This document shows, one piece after another, positions 31,795 to 39,783 of a stretch of DNA of 64,000 nt (position 1 is its first letter; each line of letters begins with the position of its first letter). The translations under genes were made by a program, and so were the position numbers. Below the pieces are notes generated by a model that did no database searches, was not told where the DNA came from, and worked only from the letters and a program-made list of their open reading frames with translations. The DNA lies in contig NZ_MOOY01000008.1 of the NCBI RefSeq assembly GCF_001931685.1, forward strand, positions 62,001 through 126,000, in the 5' to 3' direction. Source of the stretch: Pararhizobium arenae. Lineage in GTDB: Bacteria; Pseudomonadota; Alphaproteobacteria; Rhizobiales; Rhizobiaceae.

Positions 31795-32877
31795 TCATTG
31801 CGTCATGCCATCGCAGATGAAGTGCACAGAGGGCATCATGTGCCTGAGCACCGCGTAGAATTCCGGTGCCGTCTGCGCGCCGCCGACGAAGCGGTCGATG
31901 AGCAGTGCCTTGTCGTGGATGCCGCGCCGAAGATCGGGCTTGCGCTCGACATATTGCGGCCGGAACTGAGCGGCAAGGCGCCCGTTCTCGAATTGCTGAA
32001 AGGCGGTAAAGTAACTGTTGCCCTTCTTGCGGAAGCTCTCGAAATCCCATTCCAGCAGGCAATCGATGGCGCAGGCGCGCACGAAGTCTTCGGTCCCGCC
32101 GCCCCATTCGTTGCCCAGATCGCGCAGGACATTGAACTGCACTTCGGCAATGGCGCCGGTGAGGCCGAGGCCGGCGTGGAACGGAAACGTCTCCGAAGCG
32201 CGGGCATCAGCCGGGGCGACATAGGTCGAGGCGTTGATTACCGACAGCGGGCGGCTGCAAAAGGCGAGTTCCTCTGCGAAGATAAGCGTCTTGGCGGCCC
32301 ATTCATATTGCGGCAGCGGTGTCGACCAGTCCTGCGCGGCAGGTGCGGAAAAGATTGCTTCGACCACCGAACGGCGGATCGCGGCATGGTAGACGCCGAA
32401 GGGCATCTTCGGGACGTTCAGGCTGCCCTTCCAGTAGAAGAAGGCCATGAGCATCGCCGTCTTGTCGAAACGGTCGATATGATAGCGGGTTGGAATGGCG
32501 ACGGAGGACGTCTTGCCCGGTTCGGCCATGCGGTCGATCTGCAGGGCGGTCCAGGCCAGCGCATCTGTCTGCGGCGAGGTGCGTTCGAGATAATCGACCA
32601 TCTGGACGAGATCCGGCTCGATGACGTCACCCGCGTTTACGAGCGTCACCCAATCGCCGCTCGCCGCACGGATGGCCTTATACCAAAGCGCCTGCAGCGA
32701 AAGGTTCGCATCCGTGATGACGGTGGTGATCCGCGTGTCGGTGTTGCCGGTCAGGACGTCGGGACCCGCAAGCACGATTTCGATATTTGCCTTGCTGTCG
32801 GCAAGCAGCGTGTCGATCAGAGAAGAAGGGTTGCAGGAGCCGGCTTGCAGGGGAATGCAGATCGAAAGTTTGGTCAT
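31795..32877 (-). CDS. Glycosyltransferase family 2-like protein with altered DxD motif
   Basis: A 360-residue GT-A-like protein starting MTKLSICIPLQAG, with GGAG upstream of ATG 32877. It is a divergent paralogue of the transferase at 28762-29976: shared blocks include DALAWTALQ versus DVIAWTRLT, and DRFVGGAQTAPEF versus DEDIGGVQTPAEL. Where that protein has IGDDDYVD, this one has VNAGDVIEPD, so two of three metal-binding acidic residues are replaced. It may use another metal-binding arrangement or may be catalytically weak. It heads a three-gene leftward unit. A 533-base gap lies upstream. Confidence 0.75.
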   Translation of the reverse strand: MTKLSICIPLQAGSCNPSSLIDTLLADSKANIEIVLAGPDVLTGNTDTRITTVITDANLSLQALWYKAIRAASGDWVTLVNAGDVIEPDLVQMVDYLERTSPQTDALAWTALQIDRMAEPGKTSSVAIPTRYHIDRFDKTAMLMAFFYWKGSLNVPKMPFGVYHAAIRRSVVEAIFSAPAAQDWSTPLPQYEWAAKTLIFAEELAFCSRPLSVINASTYVAPADARASETFPFHAGLGLTGAIAEVQFNVLRDLGNEWGGGTEDFVRACAIDCLLEWDFESFRKKGNSYFTAFQQFENGRLAAQFRPQYVERKPDLRRGIHDKALLIDRFVGGAQTAPEFYAVLRHMMPSVHFICDGMTQ

Positions 32878-33410
32878 GGCCGGTCTCCAGTGCATGTCCG
32901 GCAAGAAGAGGTCTGCCGTTTCAGCGAAATCGTCGTTGCGTCACGGCCGGTCGGGTCGTCCCCTGTCCTGGCCGCGCCCAGGATTTGCGGCGCGTCGAAG
33001 CAAGCTTCGTTCAGCGCTGCTGGTCACGCAGGCAAACAAGTGGCTTTCATGCGGAGGAGGGTGCGGTCCTGTCTCCGGCACAAAGCCATTGTTTGCCGGC
33101 GTGTGAGGGGAACCTAGAACGGCAAGCTTGAGCGAGGCTTAGCAGCTCTATGCCCCAGAAAAGACGGCATTTTCATCGAGTTTGACCGTTGTTTGAATCT
33201 GATTTTCGTAAAAATGCGAATTGTGTAAAATTGTCGATATCCGTTTAAGCGGCCTCTAAACTGTGTGGGCTATTGTCCTCATCACAGGAGCGGAACCGGT
33301 GTTCGGTTTCGAGGCATGATGCTCTTCCTCTGTCGAGATGAACTCGACACCAAAAAAATCCGACGCCACCCGGGACAGGGACGAGACGTCAGGAAAACAG
33401 GGACAGTATC
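32878..33410. other. Intergenic region, 533 bases
   Basis: This divergent spacer has no supportable gene. Open frames in its left half have no ribosome site and no recognisable protein features. The right half (about 33180-33300) is AT-rich for this genome and should hold the promoter of the gene at 33411; TTGTCG at 33231 with TCTAAA at 33255 is a weak candidate. The leftward transferase promoter should lie nearer 32900-33050. Confidence 0.4.
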
Positions 33411-33980
33411 ATGTTGAACAAAGTTTTCTCGATTGCTGCCGCGATCGCCCTAGGCCTCGCAGCTGCCGCTCCGGCAGAGGCCATGACCATTTCTTCGGCC
33501 GCCCGTTCGGTCGCGTCCTCCCTTCCGGTTCAGACGGCTGCAGCCGGCCTCAGCGAGCGCGCCGCCTTCTCGCGCCAGCTCTTTTGCCTGGAATATGCGG
33601 ATGCCTGCGGCACTGAGCGTGCCCGCAAGGTTGCCTATACCAGCAAGCTGCGCACCAAGCTTGCTTCCGTAAACCGCGCGGTCAACCGTGACATGCCGGA
33701 TATCCGCGCCCGTCGCGAATTCCTGTCGCTGACGGCGCTGTCGGCCGGCGGCGAGGATCACGCGATGATGAAGCGCCGGTTGTTAATCCGGGTCGGTGTT
33801 CCCGGCAACGCCATGAAGCTTGCAACCGTGATCAATCCGGTCGGTCGTCGTCACTCGGTCCTGATCGTCGCAACGTCCCATGGCGAGATGGTCCTCGACC
33901 ATCACACGTCCGACATTGTGAAGCGTCACGACAGCGGCTACAGCTTCGCCTCGATCGAAGCCGTCAGCTTCTTCGAATAA
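33411..33980 (+). CDS. BTLCP (transglutaminase-like cysteine peptidase) family protein lacking the catalytic Cys
   Basis: A 189-residue exported protein with a signal peptide ending near residue 24 (APAEA). The mature part follows the bacterial transglutaminase-like cysteine peptidase pattern: RQLFCLEYADAC, ASVNRAVNRDM, EDHAMMKRRLLIRVGVP, HSVLIVATSHGEMVLDH. His148 and Asp163 of the catalytic triad are present. The usual Gly-Asp-Cys-Glu-Asp core is replaced by SAGGEDH (residues 111-117), so the nucleophile is a glycine. It is probably a non-enzymatic periplasmic binding protein. In related systems BTLCPs are linked to c-di-GMP-controlled adhesin processing (LapG), but no LapD or adhesin is nearby. 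The family call rests on pattern recognition. Confidence 0.7.
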   Translation: MLNKVFSIAAAIALGLAAAAPAEAMTISSAARSVASSLPVQTAAAGLSERAAFSRQLFCLEYADACGTERARKVAYTSKLRTKLASVNRAVNRDMPDIRARREFLSLTALSAGGEDHAMMKRRLLIRVGVPGNAMKLATVINPVGRRHSVLIVATSHGEMVLDHHTSDIVKRHDSGYSFASIEAVSFFE

Positions 33981-34080
33981 GACTACCGAGACATCGGCCG
34001 CCTCGCACAAGCGACGCGCCTTCAAAACCGCCTTGAGGCAACCTTGCCTCGGCACGATTTTGCCTGAACTGTCCCGACTT

Positions 34081-34113
34081 GCCGCAGGAATGTCCCTTCC
34101 TGCGGCTTTTTTT
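34081..34113 (+). terminator. Rho-independent terminator after the BTLCP-like gene
   Basis: A perfect 10-bp stem (34081-34090 with 34097-34106) and six-base loop are followed by seven T residues. The T-run touches the stop codon of the convergent M20 hydrolase gene. Confidence 0.9.
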
Positions 34114-35281
34114 ATGCGGGCTTCAGATAGGCCTCGGCGAGTTCCGTCCAGAAGGCGGCGCCGATCGGAAGCAGGTCGTCGTTGAAGTTGTAGCCGGGGT
34201 GATGAAGCGATTTTTCCTCGCCGGTGACGCGCGCGCCGAGGAAGAAATAGGTGCCGGGGCGGCCATCGAGCATATAGGCGAAATCCTCGCTGCCCATGAA
34301 CGGGCGCTCAAGATCGACGACGTTTTCAGCACCGGCAAACCGGATTGCGAGATCACGCACGAAATCGGTTTCCGCCTTGTGGTTGATCGTCGCGTTGTAG
34401 CTGCGCAGATAATCCACCGTCGCCGTCATGCCGAAACTTGTCGCCTGGTTCTCGGCAATCAGGCGGATGCGTCGCTCCAGTTCGTCACGTACTTTCGGAT
34501 CGAAGGAGCGGATGCCGACGACGATCTCGGCGCGTTCGGGAATGATGTTGCTGGCCGAGCCGCTGTGGAACGAACCGACCGTGACGACGCTCGGGTCCAT
34601 CGGATGGATGTTACGCGAGACGATGGACTGCAGTGCCATGACGATCGAGGCGCCGCAGACAATCGGGTCCGCCGTTTCCTGCGGTTCGGCGCCATGACCG
34701 CCGAGGCCGTGCACGGTGATGCGGGCCTCGTCGACTGCCGCCATGATCGGGCCCTCGCGCAGCGCGAATTGGCCGAAGGGCAGGCCGGGTTCGTTGTGAA
34801 GCGCAAAGACGGCATCGCAGGGAAATTGGTCGAACAGCCCGTCATCCATCATCAGCTTGGCGCCGCCAAAGTTCTCTTCGGCCGGCTGGAAGATCAGATG
34901 CACGGTGCCGTCGAAATTCCGGCGTTCGGCAATGGCGCGCGCGGCGCCCAGCAGCATGGTCGTATGGCCATCATGGCCGCAGGCGTGCATGAGGCCGGGT
35001 GTCTTCGAGGCATACTCAAGCCCGGTTTCCTCCTGGATCGGCAGCGCGTCGATATCCGCCCGTATGCCGATCGAACGTTTGCTGGTGCCGTTCTTCAGTG
35101 TGGCAACGAGGCCGGTTTTGGCGAAGCCTGTGGTGACCGTGTAGCCCAGCGCCTTGAGCTTGCCGACGAGAAATTCGGAGGTGCGGAACTCCGAAAGCCC
35201 GAGTTCGGGATGGGCATGCAGGTCGTGCCGGATGGCGACAAGTTCCGGCATGGCGTTGGTCAGGTTCACGTTCATTGTCAT
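34112..35281 (-). CDS. M20 family metallo-amidohydrolase (hippurate hydrolase-like)
   Basis: A 389-residue zinc amidohydrolase. Metal ligands are visible in MHACGHDGHTTMLLGAA and FQPAEENFGGAKLMMDDGLFD, with a late EDFAYML. The N-terminus AIRHDLHAHPELGLSEF is typical of HipO/IAA-amino acid hydrolases, which free amino acids from N-acyl conjugates. It is the last gene of a leftward unit with two ABC permeases; its start follows the permease stop by one base. ATG 35281 or 35275 may be used. In this guanidino-compound locus it may deacylate imported N-acyl-arginine-like compounds; that is inference. Confidence 0.83.
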   Translation of the reverse strand: MTMNVNLTNAMPELVAIRHDLHAHPELGLSEFRTSEFLVGKLKALGYTVTTGFAKTGLVATLKNGTSKRSIGIRADIDALPIQEETGLEYASKTPGLMHACGHDGHTTMLLGAARAIAERRNFDGTVHLIFQPAEENFGGAKLMMDDGLFDQFPCDAVFALHNEPGLPFGQFALREGPIMAAVDEARITVHGLGGHGAEPQETADPIVCGASIVMALQSIVSRNIHPMDPSVVTVGSFHSGSASNIIPERAEIVVGIRSFDPKVRDELERRIRLIAENQATSFGMTATVDYLRSYNATINHKAETDFVRDLAIRFAGAENVVDLERPFMGSEDFAYMLDGRPGTYFFLGARVTGEEKSLHHPGYNFNDDLLPIGAAFWTELAEAYLKPA

Positions 35282-35282
35282 G

Positions 35283-36119
35283 TCAGGCACCACGGGTTGG
35301 TATGCGATTTTCAAGCTTGCGGAAGAGGATGACGAGGATTCCTGTCAGGCACATGTAGATCAGCGCGAGCAGCAGCAGCGGTTCATAGGTGAGGTAGGTG
35401 TCCTGTCGCACCTTGGAGATCACGGCATAGACGTCGATGACGGTGATGGTCGCGACGAGCGGGGTGGATTTCAGCTGCAGCACGGTCTCGCCGTTCAGCG
35501 TCGGCAGCGCCCGGTGTATGGCGCGCGGCAGCCAGATGTGGCGAAAGACCGTCCAGCGGCTCATGCCGAAGGCGCGGCCGGCCTCCAGCTCTCCCGCCGG
35601 CACGCCGGCAAAGGCGCCGCGCATGACTTCGCCCTCGTAAGCCGCGAAGGATATGGTGAGCGCCGCGACGCCATAGGGCCAGGATTCGCGCAAGTAAGGC
35701 CAGAGGAACGAGTTGCGGATCTCGGGGAACTGCGGGAAGAGCGAGCCGAGGCCGTAATAGAGCAGCCAGAGTTGAAGCAGCAGCGGCGTGCCCCGGATGA
35801 CAGTGCAGAAGCCGCTTGCCAGCAGCTTCAGCGGCCAGGGACCGGTGACCTGCACCAGCCCGAGCGGCACGGCGAAGAGAAAGCCGAGAAACGCGGTGCT
35901 GAACAGCATGGCAAGCGTGACGACGATACCCCAGCCGAGCTTCGGCAGATATTGTGGCAGCCAGTCCCAGCGCATGAACCACGCGGCCGAAAGCACGATT
36001 CCGGCAAAGATGATCATCAACAGGATGCGATGCGGCTGGAAGAAGCTTGCCGCTGTCGGCAGGTCTTCCGGCGTAAACGCCATGGCGTGGGTGGTTTCGT
36101 CTGGCGGGGGGATCGTCAT
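35283..36119 (-). CDS. Amino-acid ABC transporter permease (HisM/OccM type)
   Basis: A 278-residue inner-membrane permease with a ~30-residue N-terminal extension and about six helices. The HisMQ-type EAA loop is visible as GELEAGRAFGMSRWTVFRHIWLP. VIRGTPLLLQLWLLYYG is the conserved membrane helix of polar amino-acid permeases. ATG 36119 overlaps the stop of the first permease (ATGA), so the two subunits are made together. It pairs with the next permease, the ATPase and the binding protein encoded upstream. Family relatives import arginine, lysine, ornithine, histidine or opines. Confidence 0.88.
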   Translation of the reverse strand: MTIPPPDETTHAMAFTPEDLPTAASFFQPHRILLMIIFAGIVLSAAWFMRWDWLPQYLPKLGWGIVVTLAMLFSTAFLGFLFAVPLGLVQVTGPWPLKLLASGFCTVIRGTPLLLQLWLLYYGLGSLFPQFPEIRNSFLWPYLRESWPYGVAALTISFAAYEGEVMRGAFAGVPAGELEAGRAFGMSRWTVFRHIWLPRAIHRALPTLNGETVLQLKSTPLVATITVIDVYAVISKVRQDTYLTYEPLLLLALIYMCLTGILVILFRKLENRIPTRGA

Positions 36120-36844
36120 GCGGCCTTCACCAGTCCGCGCCGGGCGCGGCGTTCGATGATGCCGATGAAAACGTTCGAGACGAGCGTCAAGGCAAGGTAA
36201 AGCGCGCCGGCAGCAAGGAAGAAGAGCAGGTAGGCCTTGGTCGACCCCGCCGCTTGCCGGGTAACGAGCGTCAACTCCGAGAAGCCGACCACGGCGAGAA
36301 GGGCGGTGTCCTTCGTCGCGATCAGCCAGAGATTTGACAGGCCGGGAATGGCATAAGGCAGCATGGCGGGCAGGGTGATGCGGCCCATGACCTTCACAGG
36401 CGACATGCCGAAGGCCCGCGCGGCCTCGATCTGGCCGGCCGGCACCGCCTTGATCGCGCCGCGCAAAACCTCGGTCGAGTAGGCGCCCTGAACGACGCCG
36501 ATCACGAATATGCCGGCGGCAAGTCCGCTGATATCGACGGAGGGAAGACCGACAAGGCCAAGTGCCTGATTGATGAGGTCTGTGCCAGCATAATAGAGCA
36601 GCAGGATCAGCACCAGTTCCGGCACCGCGCGCACGATGGTCGTGTAGCATTCGAGCAGATCCTTGAGGATCGGCCCGCCGTAGAGCTTTCCGAAAGCACC
36701 GCCGACGCCGAGCAGCAGCCCGAGCGAATAGCCGCCGACGGCGATCTGGATCGAATTGAAAAGGCCCGACAGCAGCACGCCACCCCAGCCGGGCGGGGAA
36801 AGCGCAAGCAGGCTCCAGTTGATGAAAGGGGCTGGATCGGCCAT
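36116..36844 (-). CDS. Amino-acid ABC transporter permease (HisQ/OccQ type)
   Basis: A 242-residue permease. The starting helix region is GWGGVLLSGLFNSIQIAVGG, then TIVRAVPELVLILLLYYAG. The EAA loop GQIEAARAFGMSPVKVMGRITLP contacts the ATPase. GAGGAACCG precedes ATG 36844. It is separated from the binding-protein gene upstream by a 260-base gap containing a RIME-like palindromic repeat. That repeat may lower expression of the permeases relative to the binding protein. The partner permease overlaps its 3' end. Confidence 0.88.
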   Translation of the reverse strand: MADPAPFINWSLLALSPPGWGGVLLSGLFNSIQIAVGGYSLGLLLGVGGAFGKLYGGPILKDLLECYTTIVRAVPELVLILLLYYAGTDLINQALGLVGLPSVDISGLAAGIFVIGVVQGAYSTEVLRGAIKAVPAGQIEAARAFGMSPVKVMGRITLPAMLPYAIPGLSNLWLIATKDTALLAVVGFSELTLVTRQAAGSTKAYLLFFLAAGALYLALTLVSNVFIGIIERRARRGLVKAA

Positions 36845-36932
36845 CGGTTCCTCTGGTCAGGGGGCGGGCGGAACGTCCGCACCGTGTTTATGGCATTTCA
36901 TTCCTGGTGAGTTTTTTTGCCGTGTGGCTTTG

Positions 36933-37084
36933 CCCCTCACCCTAGCCCTCTCCCCGCAGGCGGGGAGAGGGGACGATCGCGTTTGCCGCCAATTCCGTCA
37001 TTACGGATGATAGGTACGAGAACTGCGGCATATCCCTTCTCCCCGCGCGCGGGGAGAAGGTGCCCGACAGGGCGGATGAGGGGC
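36933..37084. repeat. Complete RIME-like palindromic element
   Basis: An element of about 152 bp bounded by inverted ends GCCCCTCA and TGAGGGGC. It contains two strong hairpins: CCCTCTCCCCGC type near 36945-36972 and CCTTCTCCCCGC type at 37035-37060. The layout resembles the rhizobial RIME1 class. It sits between the binding-protein and permease genes of one ABC operon, so it would be transcribed and could stabilise the upstream mRNA or cause partial termination. Confidence 0.72.
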
Positions 37085-37105
37085 ATTACGACCCCTCAGG
37101 AATCA

Positions 37106-37888
37106 TCACTCGCCGTAGATGTTGAAGTCGAAATACGCCTTCGAGAACGTGTCATAGGTGCCGTTCTCGCGGATTGCCTTGATGGCGGCGTTGAGCTTGC
37201 CCTTCAGTTCGTCCTCACCCTTGCGAATACCGATGCCGACGCCGGCACCGAGGATGGCCGGGTCATCCTTGACGTTGCCTTTCAGCTCGCAGCATTCCTT
37301 GCCCTGATCGCTCTTCAGGAAGGCGTCGAGCGCGATCGCATCGGCCTGAACCGCATCGAGGCGGCCGGCGGCGAGATCCTGGTTGGCTTCATCCTGCGTC
37401 TGGTATTCCTTCACCGTCGCGCCGTTTTCACCGAAATACTTGTTGGCGTAGTCCTGATGCACGGTCGAAACCTGAACGCCGATCGTCTTGCCGGAAAGGC
37501 CTTCCGGCGTGGCTTCGAAGGCAACGCCCTTTGGACCGATGACGCCGGTCGGGGTGTTGTAATATTTGTCGGAGAAATCGATCGTCTTCAGACGCTCTTC
37601 GGTGATCGACATGGAGCCGATAATGATATCGATCTTCTTCGACGTCAGGGCCGGAATGATGCCGTCCCATGCAACGGGGGTGATCACACAGTCGAGCTTG
37701 GCCTCGGCGCAGATGGCCTTCTGGAATTCCACTTCCCAGCCTTCCCAGTTGCCGGAGGCATCCGGCGAGGTGAACGGCGGATAAGGCTCGGCGGCAAAGC
37801 CGACCTTGATCTGCTCGGCCTGCGCGGCGATGCCGCCGGAGATACCGATGGCCGCTGCCAGCGCGATCACTTTCAATGTCTTATGCAT
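37106..37888 (-). CDS. Periplasmic basic amino-acid/opine-binding protein of an ABC transporter
   Basis: A 260-residue exported protein with signal peptide MHKTLKVIALAAAIGISGG ending at AQA. The mature part is a family 3 solute-binding fold: VGFAAEPYPPFTSPD, GWEVEFQKAICAEAKLDC, DIIIGSMSITEERLKTIDFSDKYY. These segments match the lysine/arginine/ornithine, histidine and octopine or nopaline binding proteins. It should deliver ligand to the two permeases encoded downstream. AAGGGG precedes the ATG. With the arginine transaminase and decarboxylase homologues across the promoter, arginine or a guanidino derivative is the favoured ligand; this is inferred. Confidence 0.88.
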   Translation of the reverse strand: MHKTLKVIALAAAIGISGGIAAQAEQIKVGFAAEPYPPFTSPDASGNWEGWEVEFQKAICAEAKLDCVITPVAWDGIIPALTSKKIDIIIGSMSITEERLKTIDFSDKYYNTPTGVIGPKGVAFEATPEGLSGKTIGVQVSTVHQDYANKYFGENGATVKEYQTQDEANQDLAAGRLDAVQADAIALDAFLKSDQGKECCELKGNVKDDPAILGAGVGIGIRKGEDELKGKLNAAIKAIRENGTYDTFSKAYFDFNIYGE

Positions 37889-37919
37889 GCTGTACCCCTT
37901 GTTTTTGGTCGTTGAGCAT

Positions 37920-38693
37920 TCAGTGGATGGAGCTGATGAAGCGCTTCAGGCGCTCGGATCTGGGATCGCCGAAAATCTGGTCCGGCGACCCCTGTTCCTC
38001 GATTTTTCCCTGCGACAGGAAAACGATGTGGTTGGAAACCTCGCGCGCAAACTTCATCTCGTGGGTGACGAGGATCATGGTGCGCTTTTCGCTGGCGATA
38101 TCGCGGATAACGGAGAGAACTTCGCCGACAAGCTCGGGATCGAGCGCCGAGGTCGGCTCGTCGAAGAGCATGACCAGCGGCTGGATGGCAAGCGCGCGGG
38201 CAATGGCGGCCCGCTGCTGCTGGCCGCCGGAAAGGAAAGCCGGATAGGCGTCGCGCTTTTCGTAAAGCCCGACGCGGCGCAGAAGCGTTTCGGCGGTGGC
38301 GATCGCCTCGTCCTTCGGCCGCCCGAGTACATGCACCGGCGCCTCGATGACATTCTGCAGGATGGTCATGTGCTGCCAGAGATTGAAGCTTTGGAACACC
38401 ATGCCGAGCTGGGCGCGCAGCCGCTCCACCTGCTTGCGGTTGGATGGCATCAGCCCGCCGCGCCCATCCTTCTTCATGGCGATGGTCTCGCCATGGATCG
38501 AAACGGAGCCTGCCGAGGGCAGTTCCAGCATGTTGATACAGCGCAGGAGGGTCGATTTGCCGGAGCCTGAGCCGCCGATTATGGCGATCACGTCACCCTG
38601 ACTTGCCGTCAGCGAGACACCTTTCAGAACCTCCAGGGGCCCGAAACGTTTGTGCAGATCAGTCACTGCAATCGCCTGGGCTTCTCCGGTCAT
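37920..38693 (-). CDS. Amino-acid ABC transporter ATP-binding protein (HisP/OccP type)
   Basis: A 257-residue ABC ATPase. Walker A is IGGSGSGKSTLLRC, the signature FLSGGQQQRAAIARAL, and Walker B VMLFDEPTSALDPEL, with H-loop LVTHEMKFA. The sequence type is that of polar amino-acid importers. The frame extends to 38774, but GGAG upstream of ATG 38693 decides the start. It is the first gene of the leftward transporter operon, 31 bases before the binding protein, and is divergent from the DDAH-like gene. Confidence 0.9.
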   Translation of the reverse strand: MTGEAQAIAVTDLHKRFGPLEVLKGVSLTASQGDVIAIIGGSGSGKSTLLRCINMLELPSAGSVSIHGETIAMKKDGRGGLMPSNRKQVERLRAQLGMVFQSFNLWQHMTILQNVIEAPVHVLGRPKDEAIATAETLLRRVGLYEKRDAYPAFLSGGQQQRAAIARALAIQPLVMLFDEPTSALDPELVGEVLSVIRDIASEKRTMILVTHEMKFAREVSNHIVFLSQGKIEEQGSPDQIFGDPRSERLKRFISSIH

Positions 38694-38813
38694 GAAAAGG
38701 CTGTCTCCGTCACGGGAGACGTCGGAATTGGAGGCATGAAAACAGTTCCCCTGGTTTTCTTTTTCGTGCGGCATTTTTGCCTGTCACGCTGTTCCATGAA
38801 TGCATCGTGGCAC

Positions 38814-38843
38814 TTGTGCGGAAATTATTCAACCGTATAATAA
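38814..38843 (+). promoter_or_regulatory. Promoter with inverted repeat in the divergent guanidino locus
   Basis: A consensus -10 (TATAAT, 38836-38841) lies 16 bases after TTGTGC (38814-38819), about 60 bases upstream of the DDAH-like start. An inverted repeat TTATT (38825-38829) and AATAA (38839-38843) overlaps the -10. It is a plausible operator for the TetR regulator encoded in the same operon and could also govern the divergent transporter. Function is inferred. Confidence 0.5.
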
Positions 38844-38904
38844 CGCCATCGCCGCTTTTTTTGGCGATGCCCTCCACTGATCAATTTTCCAACAGGAGTA
38901 GACG

Positions 38905-39783
38905 ATGACGGCTTATGGTTCGCAGGAAATGTCGGCCAATCTCAAGCGTGTTCTGATGCGCCGGCCGGGTGCGAGCCTTGCGGGCGCCAATGCCGCCGAG
39001 TGGCATTATGGCCCGACCTTCAATGGCGAGAAGGCCGTACGTCAGTATACCGAGTTCGCAAACTACATCGAGAAGTCCGGTGCCGAAATCCTCTGGCTGG
39101 AAGACAAGGGCGACGGCCTTGCGGATGCGATGTTCACCCATGACCCCTCGCTGATGACCGACAAGGGGGCGATCATCCTGCGCATGGGCAAGCCGCTGCG
39201 CGAAAAGGAGCCGGCGCTGCACGAGGCCGCTTACAAAAAGGCTGGCATCCCGATCCTCGGCAAGATCACCTCGCCGGGCACGGTCGAAGGCGGCGATTGC
39301 ATTTGGCTCGACGCCGAGACGCTGATTGTCGGTCGCGGCGTGCGCACCAATGAGGAAGGCATCGCCCAGCTTTCGGAAATTCTGGAACCGCACGGCATCA
39401 CCGTGCTCGGCTATGACCTGCCGCTCTGGCATGGTGAAGAGGCCTGCCTGCACCTGATGTCGGTCATCAGCCCGCTTTCGGCCGATCTGGCGCTGGTTTT
39501 TGCGCCGCTACTGCCGGCTTCATTGTACCTGCTCCTCAAGGAATGGGGCATCACCATGATTGAGGCGCCGGCCGATGAGTTCCATGCCAGCAACGGTCTC
39601 AGCCTCAACGTCCTGCCGGTTCGCCCGAAGGACGTGATCATGGTCGAGGGTTTCCCAAAGACCAAGGCTGCGATGGAGGCCGCCGGTTGCATCGTCACCA
39701 CCTTCGAGGCCGATGCGCTCTGCATCGCCTGCGAGGGTGGCCCGACCTGCCTGACGCGTCCCGTTCTGCGCCGCGCCGCATGA
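38905..39783 (+). CDS. Arginine deiminase/DDAH-fold guanidino hydrolase
   Basis: A 292-residue enzyme of the amidinotransferase/DDAH superfamily, which hydrolyses guanidino groups through a Cys-His-Glu set. The acidic part is in GTVEGGDCIWLD, the His in EEACLHLMSVISPL, and the nucleophile Cys near the end in EGGPTCLTRPVLRRA. Known members release citrulline from arginine or methylated arginines, or agmatine products. Here the substrate may be arginine, methylarginine or a keto derivative. AGGAG precedes the ATG. It overlaps the TetR gene by four bases and heads the operon that continues with AruH- and AruI-like enzymes. Confidence 0.85.
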   Translation: MTAYGSQEMSANLKRVLMRRPGASLAGANAAEWHYGPTFNGEKAVRQYTEFANYIEKSGAEILWLEDKGDGLADAMFTHDPSLMTDKGAIILRMGKPLREKEPALHEAAYKKAGIPILGKITSPGTVEGGDCIWLDAETLIVGRGVRTNEEGIAQLSEILEPHGITVLGYDLPLWHGEEACLHLMSVISPLSADLALVFAPLLPASLYLLLKEWGITMIEAPADEFHASNGLSLNVLPVRPKDVIMVEGFPKTKAAMEAAGCIVTTFEADALCIACEGGPTCLTRPVLRRAA

